A stretch of DNA of 64,000 nt from Phycisphaerae bacterium (lineage in GTDB: Bacteria > Planctomycetota > Phycisphaerae > Phycisphaerales > UBA1924): NCBI GenBank assembly GCA_030432905.1, contig JAUILU010000004.1, forward strand, positions 222,389-286,388. The letters run 5' to 3'. The translations under genes and the position numbers were made by a program. The notes below the pieces were generated by a model. The model ran no database searches and had not been told where the DNA came from. It saw nothing but the letters and a program-made list of their open reading frames with translations. The first letter of the stretch is position 1. Every line of letters begins with the position of its first letter. This document shows, one piece after another, positions 27,563 to 36,120 of this stretch.

Positions 27563-28474
27563 ATGCCGACGTCCATAACCATCTCGACACCCGCGAAGGT
27601 CAACCTCTCGCTCTCGGTCGGGCCGCCCGAGCCCGCGGAAACACCAGACGCCGGGATGCACCCGATCGCGTCGTGGATGGCGCCCATCGACCTGTTCGAC
27701 GAGCTGACCCTCGAAGCCGCCGACCAGACCAGCCTCGACGTGAGCTGGGCCAACGGCGCACCCGCACCGACGCCCATCGGCTGGCTCCACAGCGACGACC
27801 TGACCGTCCGGGCGCTCGCTGCGATTGGTGACGCGGCGGGCAAGAAGCTCTCGGCGAAGATCACGCTGGCCAAGCGCATCCCAGTCGGTGGCGGTTTAGG
27901 CGGCGGATCAAGCGACGCCGCCGCGTGCCTGCGAGCCGCCAACTCGCTCTTTGAGCTCGGGCTTTCACCAACACAACTGGCGGACATCGGCAGGACGCTC
28001 GGCTCGGATATCCCGTTCTTCATCGACGACAACCACGACAACCCCATCCCGAGGCCCGCGCTGGTGATGCGGTTCGGTGAGCTGATCCAAAGAGTTGAGC
28101 TAGCACCGACCGAGCTGCTGCTGATCGTGCCGAGCTTTGGGTGCCACACAGCGGACGTGTACCGCGAGTACGACCAGTCGCCACTGACCCTCGACGCCGA
28201 CCGAGTGATCGACATGGCGAACCGGGGCGAAGTCGTCGCCGACGAGCTGTTCAACGATCTCGCGCTGCCCGCGCAGCGGAGCCGACCCGAGCTTGGTTCG
28301 CTGATGGGCCGGATCGAGCGGCTCGCGGGCAAGCCCGTGCATGTCTCGGGTTCGGGTTCTTCGCTGTTTATAGTCGAGAACTCGGCCGATACGCTCGCCC
28401 GGGAGATCCAGTCGCGTGTGCCGGGCGTCCGGTGCGTTGTGACCAAGACGCTGACAGGCGCGGAGAAGAGATGA
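27563..28474 (+). CDS. ispE: 4-diphosphocytidyl-2-C-methyl-D-erythritol kinase
   Basis: GHMP-family kinase of the MEP isoprenoid pathway, 303 residues. It has the N-terminal substrate motif TPAKVNLSLSVG and the ATP-binding glycine loop IPVGGGLGGGSSDAAACLRAAN near residue 115, then the family's third motif VHVSGSGSSLFIV. The stop overlaps the ROK kinase start. The predicted transcript would begin at or next to the ATG. Confidence 0.95.
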   Translation: MPTSITISTPAKVNLSLSVGPPEPAETPDAGMHPIASWMAPIDLFDELTLEAADQTSLDVSWANGAPAPTPIGWLHSDDLTVRALAAIGDAAGKKLSAKITLAKRIPVGGGLGGGSSDAAACLRAANSLFELGLSPTQLADIGRTLGSDIPFFIDDNHDNPIPRPALVMRFGELIQRVELAPTELLLIVPSFGCHTADVYREYDQSPLTLDADRVIDMANRGEVVADELFNDLALPAQRSRPELGSLMGRIERLAGKPVHVSGSGSSLFIVENSADTLAREIQSRVPGVRCVVTKTLTGAEKR

Positions 28475-29424
28475 GCATCACGGTTGGGGTTGATCTAGGC
28501 GGCACGCACATGCAGATCGGCGTGCTGGACGATTCGCGCAGCGTCATCGGTCGCAGCTCGGGCAAGACGCACGCCGAACGAGGGTCGGACGCGGTACTCG
28601 ACGAGGTCGCGACGCATATCAGGGCAGCGATGCACGAGGCGGGTGTGTCCAAGGTCCGCGCGATCGGGCTGGCCGCCCCGGGCGCGGTGGACCACGAGCA
28701 GGGCATCGTGATCGATGCGCCGAACCTCGACTGGGAAGACCTGCCCGCGGCTCACCTTCTGGAAGAACGGCTCGGCGCGCCGGTCCTGCTGGATAACGAT
28801 GTGAACGCCGCGGTCTACGCCGAGCAGCGACTGGGCGCCGGGCGCGGTCACGACAACCTGCTCGGCATCTGGATCGGCACGGGCATCGGGGGCGGGCTGA
28901 TCCTCAACGGCTCGGTCTACCACGGCCAGCGCCAGACCGCGGGCGAGATCGGGCACGTGATCATCGACCCGCACAACCCGCTGCGCCGGCGCGAGCTCGA
29001 GCACCAGTGCTCACGCACCGCCATCGCGCGCGACATCGCCGACGCGATCAACGAGGGCCAGGCCTCGTCGCTCAAAGCATTCGCCGACAAGGGCGGCCCG
29101 ATCCCCTCCGCCGAGATCGCCAAAGCACTGGCAGACGGCGACGAGTTGACCAGGCGTGTCGTGCACGAGGCCTGCGGCAAGATCGGCAGCGTCGTTGGTT
29201 CGATCGTGACGCTGCTCTCGCTCGGCAGGGTCGTGGTCGGGGGCGGGCTTGTCGAGGACGCTGGGCTTTCGATCGTTGCTCCGATCGAGCAGGCGGTCCG
29301 CGCCGCGTGCTGGCCCGAGTCGCTCCGCAACATCGAGGTCGTGCCCACGAAGCTTGGCGCGAACGCGGGCCTGATCGGCGCGGCGCTGCTGGCAGCCGAG
29401 CGCGCGGACGACGGCGGCGCATGA
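28471..29424 (+). CDS. ROK-family sugar kinase
   Basis: 317 residues of the ROK/glucokinase fold. It starts with the phosphate-1 motif VGVDLGGTHMQIGV, has the catalytic aspartate in LLDNDVNAAVYAEQ, and the glycine loop IGTGIGGGLILNG. The zinc-binding CxCGxxGCxE element that follows GH in most ROK kinases is missing: after GEIGHVIIDP comes an RRRELEHQCSR stretch with one cysteine only. Glucose or an N-acetylhexosamine is a likely substrate, but the sequence does not decide. Coupled to ispE by a 4-bp overlap. Confidence 0.88.
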   Translation: MSITVGVDLGGTHMQIGVLDDSRSVIGRSSGKTHAERGSDAVLDEVATHIRAAMHEAGVSKVRAIGLAAPGAVDHEQGIVIDAPNLDWEDLPAAHLLEERLGAPVLLDNDVNAAVYAEQRLGAGRGHDNLLGIWIGTGIGGGLILNGSVYHGQRQTAGEIGHVIIDPHNPLRRRELEHQCSRTAIARDIADAINEGQASSLKAFADKGGPIPSAEIAKALADGDELTRRVVHEACGKIGSVVGSIVTLLSLGRVVVGGGLVEDAGLSIVAPIEQAVRAACWPESLRNIEVVPTKLGANAGLIGAALLAAERADDGGA

Positions 29425-29452
29425 AAAACCCGCCTTGCCAATCAGGCGCGGG
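29424..29452 (-). terminator. Rho-independent terminator of flgM
   Basis: Read on the minus strand downstream of flgM: a CCCGC(G)CCT/AAGGCGGG stem with a 7-nt loop, followed by TTTTT. It overlaps the end of the convergent ROK gene. Confidence 0.75.
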
Positions 29453-29492
29453 CGGGCGTGGAAATCGATCTAGTTACTCTTCTGAGAACCGT

Positions 29493-29795
29493 TTACGAGA
29501 GCGAGTCGAGGATGTTGTCCACGGCTCCGGCGATTCGGACCGGGGTCTCGTATTCGCCGTTCTGAATCTCGCTTCGGACACGGTCGACGAGGTCCTGCCT
29601 GATGTCGGCGTCGTCGCCAGCGAGCCTTGCCGCGGCGGCGCGGGCCACATCGGAGACATCGACGGTGTCCTGACCGCGTTCGATGCCCGCGGGTGCGCCT
29701 TCTCGGCCCTGTCCGTCGCTGCGGCCGGCGTTTCGGCCGACGGGCTGAGTACGAAGGACCTCGTTTCCACCCGGGATGCGTCCTACCTCTGTCAT
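29493..29795 (-). CDS. flgM: FlgM-like anti-sigma-28 factor
   Basis: A 100-residue protein with a disordered Gly/Arg-rich N-terminal half and a C-terminal sigma-28-binding part: DTVDVSDVARAAAARL, then RQDLVDRVRSEIQNGEYETP and VRIAGAVDNILDSL, the pattern of FlgM (R..V..v+..I..G.Y......iA..il). FlgM holds FliA inactive until the hook-basal body is complete and is then exported. ATG 29795 has GGAG upstream. No other structural flagellar gene is in the window, but the Maf/nonulosonate operon lies about 2 kb away. Confidence 0.85.
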   Translation of the reverse strand: MTEVGRIPGGNEVLRTQPVGRNAGRSDGQGREGAPAGIERGQDTVDVSDVARAAAARLAGDDADIRQDLVDRVRSEIQNGEYETPVRIAGAVDNILDSLS

Positions 29796-30068
29796 GTGAG
29801 CCACTCCATTACTACTCAATCTCGAGGCCGAAGCGCAATCCTTGCCGACTGCGCAATTCCCACCGGACCCCATCCAACCAACGAATCTGCGAACCGGGTA
29901 TTCCACCACCAGACCTACAATCTGGCACCCATGAAGGACAACATCTTGCGGATGACTGCTGCCCTTCGTAGTTATGTATCGTCGGCGTGACGGCGAATGC
30001 TACAAACAAGGCTTGAGAGAACCACAAGAACATAAGCTATTGTCTTTCATACGCTTGGAGCAATAACG

Positions 30069-31001
30069 ATGATTCGGACCCGAGAGATTTTTTTCTGCCC
30101 GACTCCCGCACACAAGGCGCAAAAAGCTGGTTCCCGCACCACAAGCGGATTTTGGCAGGTTTGGAAAAGAATCGGGTATCTATTTTTAATGCCCGTGCTC
30201 GTCGGTTGTGCCTCGACGCCCGATTTTGACCCCCCCACTTCCGAGGGAAAAAAGCTGTTCGGCGGGGACGGAAGCGCAACGAGTGACAATCTCAATTTCT
30301 GGACCATCGCGCTCAAGACTTTTGCCGGCGACGACGCGAGGCAGCGCGCCGAGGCCGAGCTTGCGGAGTTCAGCAGGGTCCGCGGGCTCGAAGAGCTTTT
30401 CATTATGGAACGCGAGAAGCCCAGCTCGTCCGCCGCCCAGCAGTCGGAGTGGGTCAACCGCGCGGTGATCTGCATCGGCAAAGAGAACAGCCCGAGCAGC
30501 AAGGAGGCCATCGCGCTGCTTGAGAGGGTCCGCAAGGCGAAGATCAACGGCCAGACGCCGTTTGCGCGCGCGTTCTACATCCCCCCCACGGGCGAGGCGC
30601 AGTCGAACCTTGATCTGAGGTCGGCTCCGCGGGTGTTCGGGCCGACCGCCGTATACACGCTCCAGGTCGCCGCCTACGGCCGAGCCGACGGCAAGGCACC
30701 CACCGAACGAGACATCCAAGACGCGAGAGAGAAAGCAGAGGAAGCCGTCGATGAGCTGAGGCGACAGGGCGAGCTCGCGTTCTACTACCATGGCCCCTCG
30801 ATGAGCATGGTCACGGTCGGCGTCTTTAGCCACAGCGATATCCAGCAGGAGTCGCTCAGCTACGAGATTCGGAACCTCATGCAGAGGTTCCCGCACAACC
30901 TCTATAACGGCAAGGGCGTGAGCCAGACCGTCGTCATGAGCGACGGGTCGCGGCAGAAGATCATGCAAGAGAGCTTCCCGGTGCTCATCCCGCAGCAGTA
31001 A
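30069..31001 (+). CDS. Lipoprotein of unknown function with a SPOR-like region
   Basis: 310 residues. A lipobox LVGC follows a hydrophobic stretch (GYLFLMPVLVGCAST, Cys near residue 47). The N-terminal ~30 residues before it are unusually long for a lipoprotein signal and come from DNA that is visibly richer in A+T. The start has GGAG 9 nt upstream. The C-terminal part (about 205-270) reads YTLQVAAYGRADG ... FYYHGPSMSMVTVGVF, which resembles SPOR-type or SPOR-like peptidoglycan-binding domains (aromatic-Q-V-A start, then a helix, then VTVG); this assignment is tentative. It is divergent from flgM. Confidence 0.75.
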   Translation: MIRTREIFFCPTPAHKAQKAGSRTTSGFWQVWKRIGYLFLMPVLVGCASTPDFDPPTSEGKKLFGGDGSATSDNLNFWTIALKTFAGDDARQRAEAELAEFSRVRGLEELFIMEREKPSSSAAQQSEWVNRAVICIGKENSPSSKEAIALLERVRKAKINGQTPFARAFYIPPTGEAQSNLDLRSAPRVFGPTAVYTLQVAAYGRADGKAPTERDIQDAREKAEEAVDELRRQGELAFYYHGPSMSMVTVGVFSHSDIQQESLSYEIRNLMQRFPHNLYNGKGVSQTVVMSDGSRQKIMQESFPVLIPQQ

Positions 31002-31020
31002 ACGACTGCTAATTCAGTGT

Positions 31021-31665
31021 TTAGCCCTGAATCCAGATCGCCTCGACGCGCGTGGCTTGCCAGACCGAGTCGATGCGTTTCCAGGTGACTTCCCACCACG
31101 AGTGGTTGACGAAGGCGTCGCCCGGACCCCGGACTCGGACACGGACGAGCGTTCTGCCGGTGTTCTTGCCGTCGAGCCCAGCGCGGGTTTCGAGTATTTG
31201 GTGCGAGCCGACGAGCCGTTGCGGCGAGCCCTGTTCGCCGAGCACCGTGTTGACGGTGCTCTCGATCCGGTCCCTGCCGGTCAGGCGAGGGACACGGGTG
31301 GCTACGCTGGACGCGTTGTCTGAATGCCCGAGCCTGACCGATTCTGCCATTGTCGAACGCATCGCCTGAACGTCCGACTCGGCGATCGCGCCGATCAATT
31401 CGGCGGTCCGCACCGTGATGACCTCGCGGTCGGTCGTGACTTGGCCGGCGGTGATGTACACCCCCGCGGCGAGCACGAGCATGACCAGTGCCGAGATAAC
31501 TGGCCCCTTGGGCTTGCTGCTGCGCAGGCCGACAAGGAGCGCGATGAGCGCGATGACGACCAGCAGTGCGACTGGGACCATCGGCGCCTCGTAGAGGTAG
31601 CGCTCGAGGATGGGTGTTTCGGGCAGCGCCGGGAGGGCGCCTTCGTCTGGGCCGAGTATCTGCAT
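31021..31665 (-). CDS. Membrane protein with C-terminal NTF2/SnoaL-like domain
   Basis: 214 residues. Two hydrophobic helices (about residues 29-47 and 56-74) are followed by a soluble domain (about 90-214) with the pattern of NTF2-like ketosteroid-isomerase folds: an ELIGAIAESDVQAM helix, then a strand-rich end with HSWWEVTWKRIDSVWQATRVEAIW. Such domains often serve as binding pockets; no catalytic acid is evident. ATG 31665 is preceded by TACGCT and 7 nt, so the message may be leaderless. It is divergent from the Maf operon, 88 bp away. Confidence 0.75.
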   Translation of the reverse strand: MQILGPDEGALPALPETPILERYLYEAPMVPVALLVVIALIALLVGLRSSKPKGPVISALVMLVLAAGVYITAGQVTTDREVITVRTAELIGAIAESDVQAMRSTMAESVRLGHSDNASSVATRVPRLTGRDRIESTVNTVLGEQGSPQRLVGSHQILETRAGLDGKNTGRTLVRVRVRGPGDAFVNHSWWEVTWKRIDSVWQATRVEAIWIQG

Positions 31666-31672
31666 CAAGTGG

Positions 31673-31678
31673 AGCGTA
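31673..31678 (-). promoter_or_regulatory. Putative -10 element of the NTF2-like membrane protein gene
   Basis: The minus strand reads TACGCT, 7 nt, ATG, identical in form to the elements before the genes starting at 11806 and 40327. No ribosome site. Confidence 0.45.
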
Positions 31679-31753
31679 ACCGCCCGGATGGCCGATGCAA
31701 ACCCATGGCGCGGGAGGTGCGTCCGGATAGAGCTTCGGCGTTGGAGACGCCCC

Positions 31754-34700
31754 ATGGCAGGAACACATCGCACGATCTCGCCGCCCGGCCAAGCGTCGCT
31801 GGCTGTCTCTGACCAGACGCTCGAGAAAAACCTCGCGGCGCTCGGGGCGGTCAACGCCAAGGCGGCGGCTGCGATCGCTCAGGCCCAGAGCCGGACTGAT
31901 CTCGAATGGACGCTCGGCGACGACGGGCTGGTCTCGTGCTCGATGACCGACAGCTGGGGCCGAAAGACCGCCCTTGCGAGCAAGAAGCGGCCGGGTCAGG
32001 AAGCGGATCGGCTCGCCGAGCGCGTCGATATCGACAACGCCGGCGTGATCATCGTCAAGGGCTTCGCGTGCGGGCACCACGTCAGATCGATCCTTGAGCG
32101 CGGCAAGTCGTCGTCGCTCATCATCGTCTACGAGCCGGACGTCGCACTGATGCGCGCGGTGCTCGGAAGACAGGACCACTCGGGCTGGCTGCGGGACCCG
32201 CTGATCGCGGTCATCACCGACCCGGACGACGCCGCTGAGATCAGCGAGGTCATGACCGGCAGCGAGGGCCTTGTCTCGCTCGGCGTGAAGTTCGTCGAGC
32301 ACCCGCCCAGCACCAAGCGGCTCGCAGAAGACGTTGACCGGTTCGAGGCGAAGGTCGCCGGAGTGGTCCGCGCTGTGCGCACCAACGTCATCACCACGCT
32401 TGTGCAGTCGGACGTCACGATGCGCAACCAGATGATGAATCTGGATTCGTACGTCTCGGCGTCCGGCATCGACGACCTTGCCGGCACGTGCGAAGGTCGG
32501 CCCGCGATCGTTGTCTCCGCGGGGCCGAGCTTGCGGCGAAACCTACACCTGCTTGAGCAGCCCTGGGTCCGGCAGAAGTTTGTGATCGTCGCGGTGCAGA
32601 CCGTACTCAAGCCCATGCTCGCAAGAGGGATCAAGCCGCACTTCGTGACAGCGCTGGACTACCACGAGATCAGCAAGCGTTTCTACGAGGGCCTGACCGC
32701 GGCGGACGTCGAGGGCATCACGCTCATCGCCGAAGCCAAGGGCAACCCCGCGATTCTCGACACTTGGCCCGGCGCGCTGCGCAGCCCGAAGGACTCGTGC
32801 CTGTCGAAGCTGCTCGACGAACTCGACGACGGCAGGTGCGACATCAAGCCCGGCGCGACCGTCGCGCACCTCGCGTTTTACGTCGCGCGCCATCTCGGCT
32901 GCGACCCAATCACGCTCATCGGTCAGGACCTCGCGTTCACCGACGGGCAGTACTACGCGTCGGGTGCCGCGATCCACGACGTCTGGGCGAGCGAGCTTGG
33001 CCCGTTCTGCACGATCGAATCGCTCGAATGGCAACGCATCGCGCGGATGCGCAGCAGGCTCATCCCCGCTCGGGACCACCTCGGGCGTGGCGTGTACACA
33101 GACGAGCAGATGCACACCTATCTGACGCAGTTCGAACGCGACTTCGCCGAGAGCGCCGGCTGGGGGCAGACGATCATCGACGCGACAGAGGGCGGGGTAG
33201 AGAAACAGGGCGTGCGCGTGATGACGCTCGCCGAGGTGCTCGACCTGCACAAAGACGACCCGGACATCTCGCTGCCCGAAACGCCGGCGCGGAGCGATGC
33301 CAAGCCGGTGCGCGACGCCAAGGCGCAGCTGCGGAGCGTGCGGTCCGACGTGTGGAAGGTGTCAGAGATCTGCCGGAAGACCAAGTCGCTGCTCGACGAG
33401 ATGGCCGAGCACCACTCGGACCAGGCCCGCGTGAACAAGATCATCAAAGACGTGTACAAGCAGCGCGACGAGATCCTGAAACTCGAGCCGGCGTACACGC
33501 TTGTGCAGGACCTCAACCAGGCGGGCACGCTCAAGCGCGCCAAGGCGGACCGGAAGATCCACCTCGCTGACCAGTCGGACCTCGAGCAGCAGAAGGCTCA
33601 GATCCTGCGCGACGCGGAGAACGCGAAGTGGCTGGGCGAGGCCGCGGATTTGCTCGGTGAGATGATGGACCAAGCCATCCGTGCGCACGACGGCAAGGCG
33701 GCCAAGGTCACACGCGAAGATCCGGCGGTCGATCCTGAGGACGAGGCGAGCACCAAGAAGCAGAAGGTCTGGGCCGTGATCCCGGCGGACCCGTGGCGCT
33801 CGGACCTCGGAGTTCCCAGAGACCTGGCGGCTCCGGTCATCAACGACCACTCGGCGCTCAGGCTCACGCTCGACCGGCTGGCAAAGACGAAGGAACTCGA
33901 CGGGATCGCGATTGTCACGCACAACGTGGGCGACACCGCACGGGCCGCGGGCATGGACCCGAGCGGTGGCAAGGTCGGCAAGCTCACGGTGCGTTTCATC
34001 GAATGCAATGCGGACACGATGCACGAACGCCAGCGCGCCATCGCCGGCGCTCGCGCGTTCTCGCAGCGCTCCTGGCGCGGCGGCGTCGCGGGCTGGACCG
34101 CGTTCGACGAGGTCTTCTACCCCGAGGCCACGCTCGAAGCACTGAACGAAACCGGCGCGGACGCGGCGCTCCTGATCGGCGCGGACTGGTCGTTTATTGA
34201 CCCGGCGATCTGCGACGAGGCCTCGACACGGTTCAAGAAGTTTGCCAAGACGCACAAGCTCGTGTTCAGCCAGGCCGCGGTCGGGCTCGGGCCTTGCCTT
34301 GTGGGCAAAGACGTCGTCGAATCGATCAACAAGAAGAAAGCCGAGGCGGGTTCGTTCGCGTCGCTCGGCGCGATGATGGGCTACCTCCCGGTCCAGCCTG
34401 CAAGCGACCCGATCGCGCACACGGGGTGTGTGCTGGTCGAATCGAAGGTCCGCGACATCGGCTTGCGTGTGACGCTGGACTCCGCGGCCCGGCGCGCGCT
34501 CTTCGCCGAGACGTTCGCGGACGAAAAGAAGCTCGCGGAGCTGACGTCGGCTGACATCGCCGACCGCCTCGGCGAAACGATCGAAACGCCCGCGGGGCCG
34601 GAACATCTAGAGCTCGAACTCGTCGGCATCGACGGCTCGACAATGAGCACGGATACAGCAATCACGCTCATCCGCCAGGCGCAGTCGCTGCGTGAGGACG

Positions 34701-35362
34701 TCGCGGTGACGCTGAGCGCCGAGCGCACGTCGCAGGATCTCGCGGAGGTCTTGGACCACCCGGAGGTCGGCAAGATCATCGGCGCCGCCAAGGGCGCGGG
34801 CGTGCTCGCGGTGCATGTGCGGACCGCGGGGCTGGCCGGCGAGGAGTCGCTGCTGGAACTGCCAGAGCTCGGCGTGGACACGATCAGCTTCGACTACATC
34901 TCTGACAAGCACTCGACGTGCGAGCTGCTGACCGGCAGGAAGGGTTTCGACGTCGCGCACGCCGCGATCACTCGATTGATCGACGAGCGCAATGATCGGC
35001 CCAGACTCGACGATGTGCACAGCCCGTGGGTTGTGACGAGGTTCACGCGGCGCGACGCGATCTATGACGAGGTCGAGCCGCTGTATGACCGGTGGACGAT
35101 GGCATCGGGAGCCGCGGTTCTTGATCCGCTGCCGGAGCCGGTCGCTGGCGAGCGCATCGAGCCGTTCGAGCTGCCCAAGCTCGCCAAGCGAATCGCCGAG
35201 ATCACGACGCTGACGATCAGGGCCGACCGCACAACACCCGAGGGCAACCACGCGCGCGACGGCATCGCGGGCTGCTGGCAGCGCCGGCTCGAAACGATCG
35301 CCCAGTCGCGCACGTCGGAACTCGTCGAGCACAAACAAACCGCAGCGGTAGGATCTGCTTGA
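31754..35362 (+). CDS. Giant Maf/DUF115 motility-associated glycosyltransferase fused to a nucleotidyltransferase-like and a degenerate radical-SAM/SPASM-like region
   Basis: 1202 residues. The first half is a Maf-type flagellin glycosyltransferase: RPAIVVSAGPSLRRNLHLL near residue 250 and ITLIGQDLAFTDGQYYASGA near residue 385 are the DUF115 signatures. Residues ~530-650 are charged, helical and probably coiled coil. From ~670, VWAVIPADPWRSDLGVPRDL looks like an SpsF-type nucleotidyltransferase start. From ~950, HLELELVGID ... IIGAAKGAGVLAVHVRTAG and PLYDRWTMASGAAVLD follow the layout of radical-SAM/SPASM proteins, but the CxxxCxxC and SPASM cysteines are absent apart from one Cys near residue 1175. 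ATG 31754 has GGAG upstream. First gene of the nonulosonate operon. Confidence 0.85.
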   Translation: MAGTHRTISPPGQASLAVSDQTLEKNLAALGAVNAKAAAAIAQAQSRTDLEWTLGDDGLVSCSMTDSWGRKTALASKKRPGQEADRLAERVDIDNAGVIIVKGFACGHHVRSILERGKSSSLIIVYEPDVALMRAVLGRQDHSGWLRDPLIAVITDPDDAAEISEVMTGSEGLVSLGVKFVEHPPSTKRLAEDVDRFEAKVAGVVRAVRTNVITTLVQSDVTMRNQMMNLDSYVSASGIDDLAGTCEGRPAIVVSAGPSLRRNLHLLEQPWVRQKFVIVAVQTVLKPMLARGIKPHFVTALDYHEISKRFYEGLTAADVEGITLIAEAKGNPAILDTWPGALRSPKDSCLSKLLDELDDGRCDIKPGATVAHLAFYVARHLGCDPITLIGQDLAFTDGQYYASGAAIHDVWASELGPFCTIESLEWQRIARMRSRLIPARDHLGRGVYTDEQMHTYLTQFERDFAESAGWGQTIIDATEGGVEKQGVRVMTLAEVLDLHKDDPDISLPETPARSDAKPVRDAKAQLRSVRSDVWKVSEICRKTKSLLDEMAEHHSDQARVNKIIKDVYKQRDEILKLEPAYTLVQDLNQAGTLKRAKADRKIHLADQSDLEQQKAQILRDAENAKWLGEAADLLGEMMDQAIRAHDGKAAKVTREDPAVDPEDEASTKKQKVWAVIPADPWRSDLGVPRDLAAPVINDHSALRLTLDRLAKTKELDGIAIVTHNVGDTARAAGMDPSGGKVGKLTVRFIECNADTMHERQRAIAGARAFSQRSWRGGVAGWTAFDEVFYPEATLEALNETGADAALLIGADWSFIDPAICDEASTRFKKFAKTHKLVFSQAAVGLGPCLVGKDVVESINKKKAEAGSFASLGAMMGYLPVQPASDPIAHTGCVLVESKVRDIGLRVTLDSAARRALFAETFADEKKLAELTSADIADRLGETIETPAGPEHLELELVGIDGSTMSTDTAITLIRQAQSLREDVAVTLSAERTSQDLAEVLDHPEVGKIIGAAKGAGVLAVHVRTAGLAGEESLLELPELGVDTISFDYISDKHSTCELLTGRKGFDVAHAAITRLIDERNDRPRLDDVHSPWVVTRFTRRDAIYDEVEPLYDRWTMASGAAVLDPLPEPVAGERIEPFELPKLAKRIAEITTLTIRADRTTPEGNHARDGIAGCWQRRLETIAQSRTSELVEHKQTAAVGSA

Positions 35363-36120
35363 TGGGGCGTGACTCGGTGGCGATCGTGCTCGGACGGGCC
35401 GGGAGCAAGGGCGTGCCGGGCAAGAACACGCGGATGCTCGCGGGCAAGCCCTGCGCCGCGTGGACGATCGAGCACGCGATGCAGACCGCGGGCGTTCGGC
35501 TCGTTGCGGTCTCGACCGATTCGCCCCAGCTTCAGACGATGGCCTCGGCGCTGGGCGCGCACGTCGTTGATCGGCCGGCTGAACTGGCGAACGACTCGGC
35601 GACGGTTGACGACGCCGCCCGCCACGCGTTGCGTGCGATCAAAGACGAACACCCGTGGACCGCGGACGCCGACACGCCGGTGCTTGTGCTGTACGCGAAC
35701 GTGCCGGTGAGGCCGACGGACCTGTGTGAGCGCGCGCTGGCAAGGCTCGGCGAGTCGCAGTGCGACTCGGTCCAGAGCTACGAGCGCGTCGGCAAGCACC
35801 ACCCGTGGTGGATGGTCAGGCTCGACGAGGAAGCCGGGTGCCTGACGCCTTGGGAGGGCGAGGTGCTGAACCACGGCGTGCACCGTAGGCAGGACCTGCC
35901 GCCGGCGTACCTGCCCGACGGCGGCGTGATCGCGGTAACCCGGCGCGCACTGATGCTTGAGATTGATGGTGTCGAGCCCGGGCCGCACGCGTTCTTCGGC
36001 GCGGACAGACGCGGCATCGTCAGCGAGCCGGGCACGGTTGTAGATATCGATGAGGAAGCCGACTTCGTGCGCGCCGAGGCGCTGCTAGCGGGTCAACGGG
36101 TGAGCGAGAAGGTCACTTGA
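35362..36120 (+). CDS. CMP-nonulosonic acid (acylneuraminate-type) cytidylyltransferase
   Basis: 252 residues. Activates a nonulosonic acid (sialic, legionaminic or similar) with CTP to give the CMP-sugar donor. The nucleotide-binding motif VAIVLGRAGSKGVPGKNTRM matches the NeuA/PseF/LegF family (ARxGSKGIPxKN), with LYANVPVRPTDL as the family's second motif and VVDIDEEADFVRAEALL at the end. The sugar is not decided by sequence. ATG 35362 overlaps the Maf stop (TGATG) and has AGGA upstream; its own stop overlaps the TTG of the NeuB-like gene. Confidence 0.92.
   Translation: MGRDSVAIVLGRAGSKGVPGKNTRMLAGKPCAAWTIEHAMQTAGVRLVAVSTDSPQLQTMASALGAHVVDRPAELANDSATVDDAARHALRAIKDEHPWTADADTPVLVLYANVPVRPTDLCERALARLGESQCDSVQSYERVGKHHPWWMVRLDEEAGCLTPWEGEVLNHGVHRRQDLPPAYLPDGGVIAVTRRALMLEIDGVEPGPHAFFGADRRGIVSEPGTVVDIDEEADFVRAEALLAGQRVSEKVT

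Noticed and set aside
29796..30068. Possible sigma-54 or sigma-28 promoter upstream of flgM
   Set aside because: GG and GC elements were present but not at the 10-nt spacing needed for sigma-54, and no good match to TAAA-N15-GCCGATAA was found.
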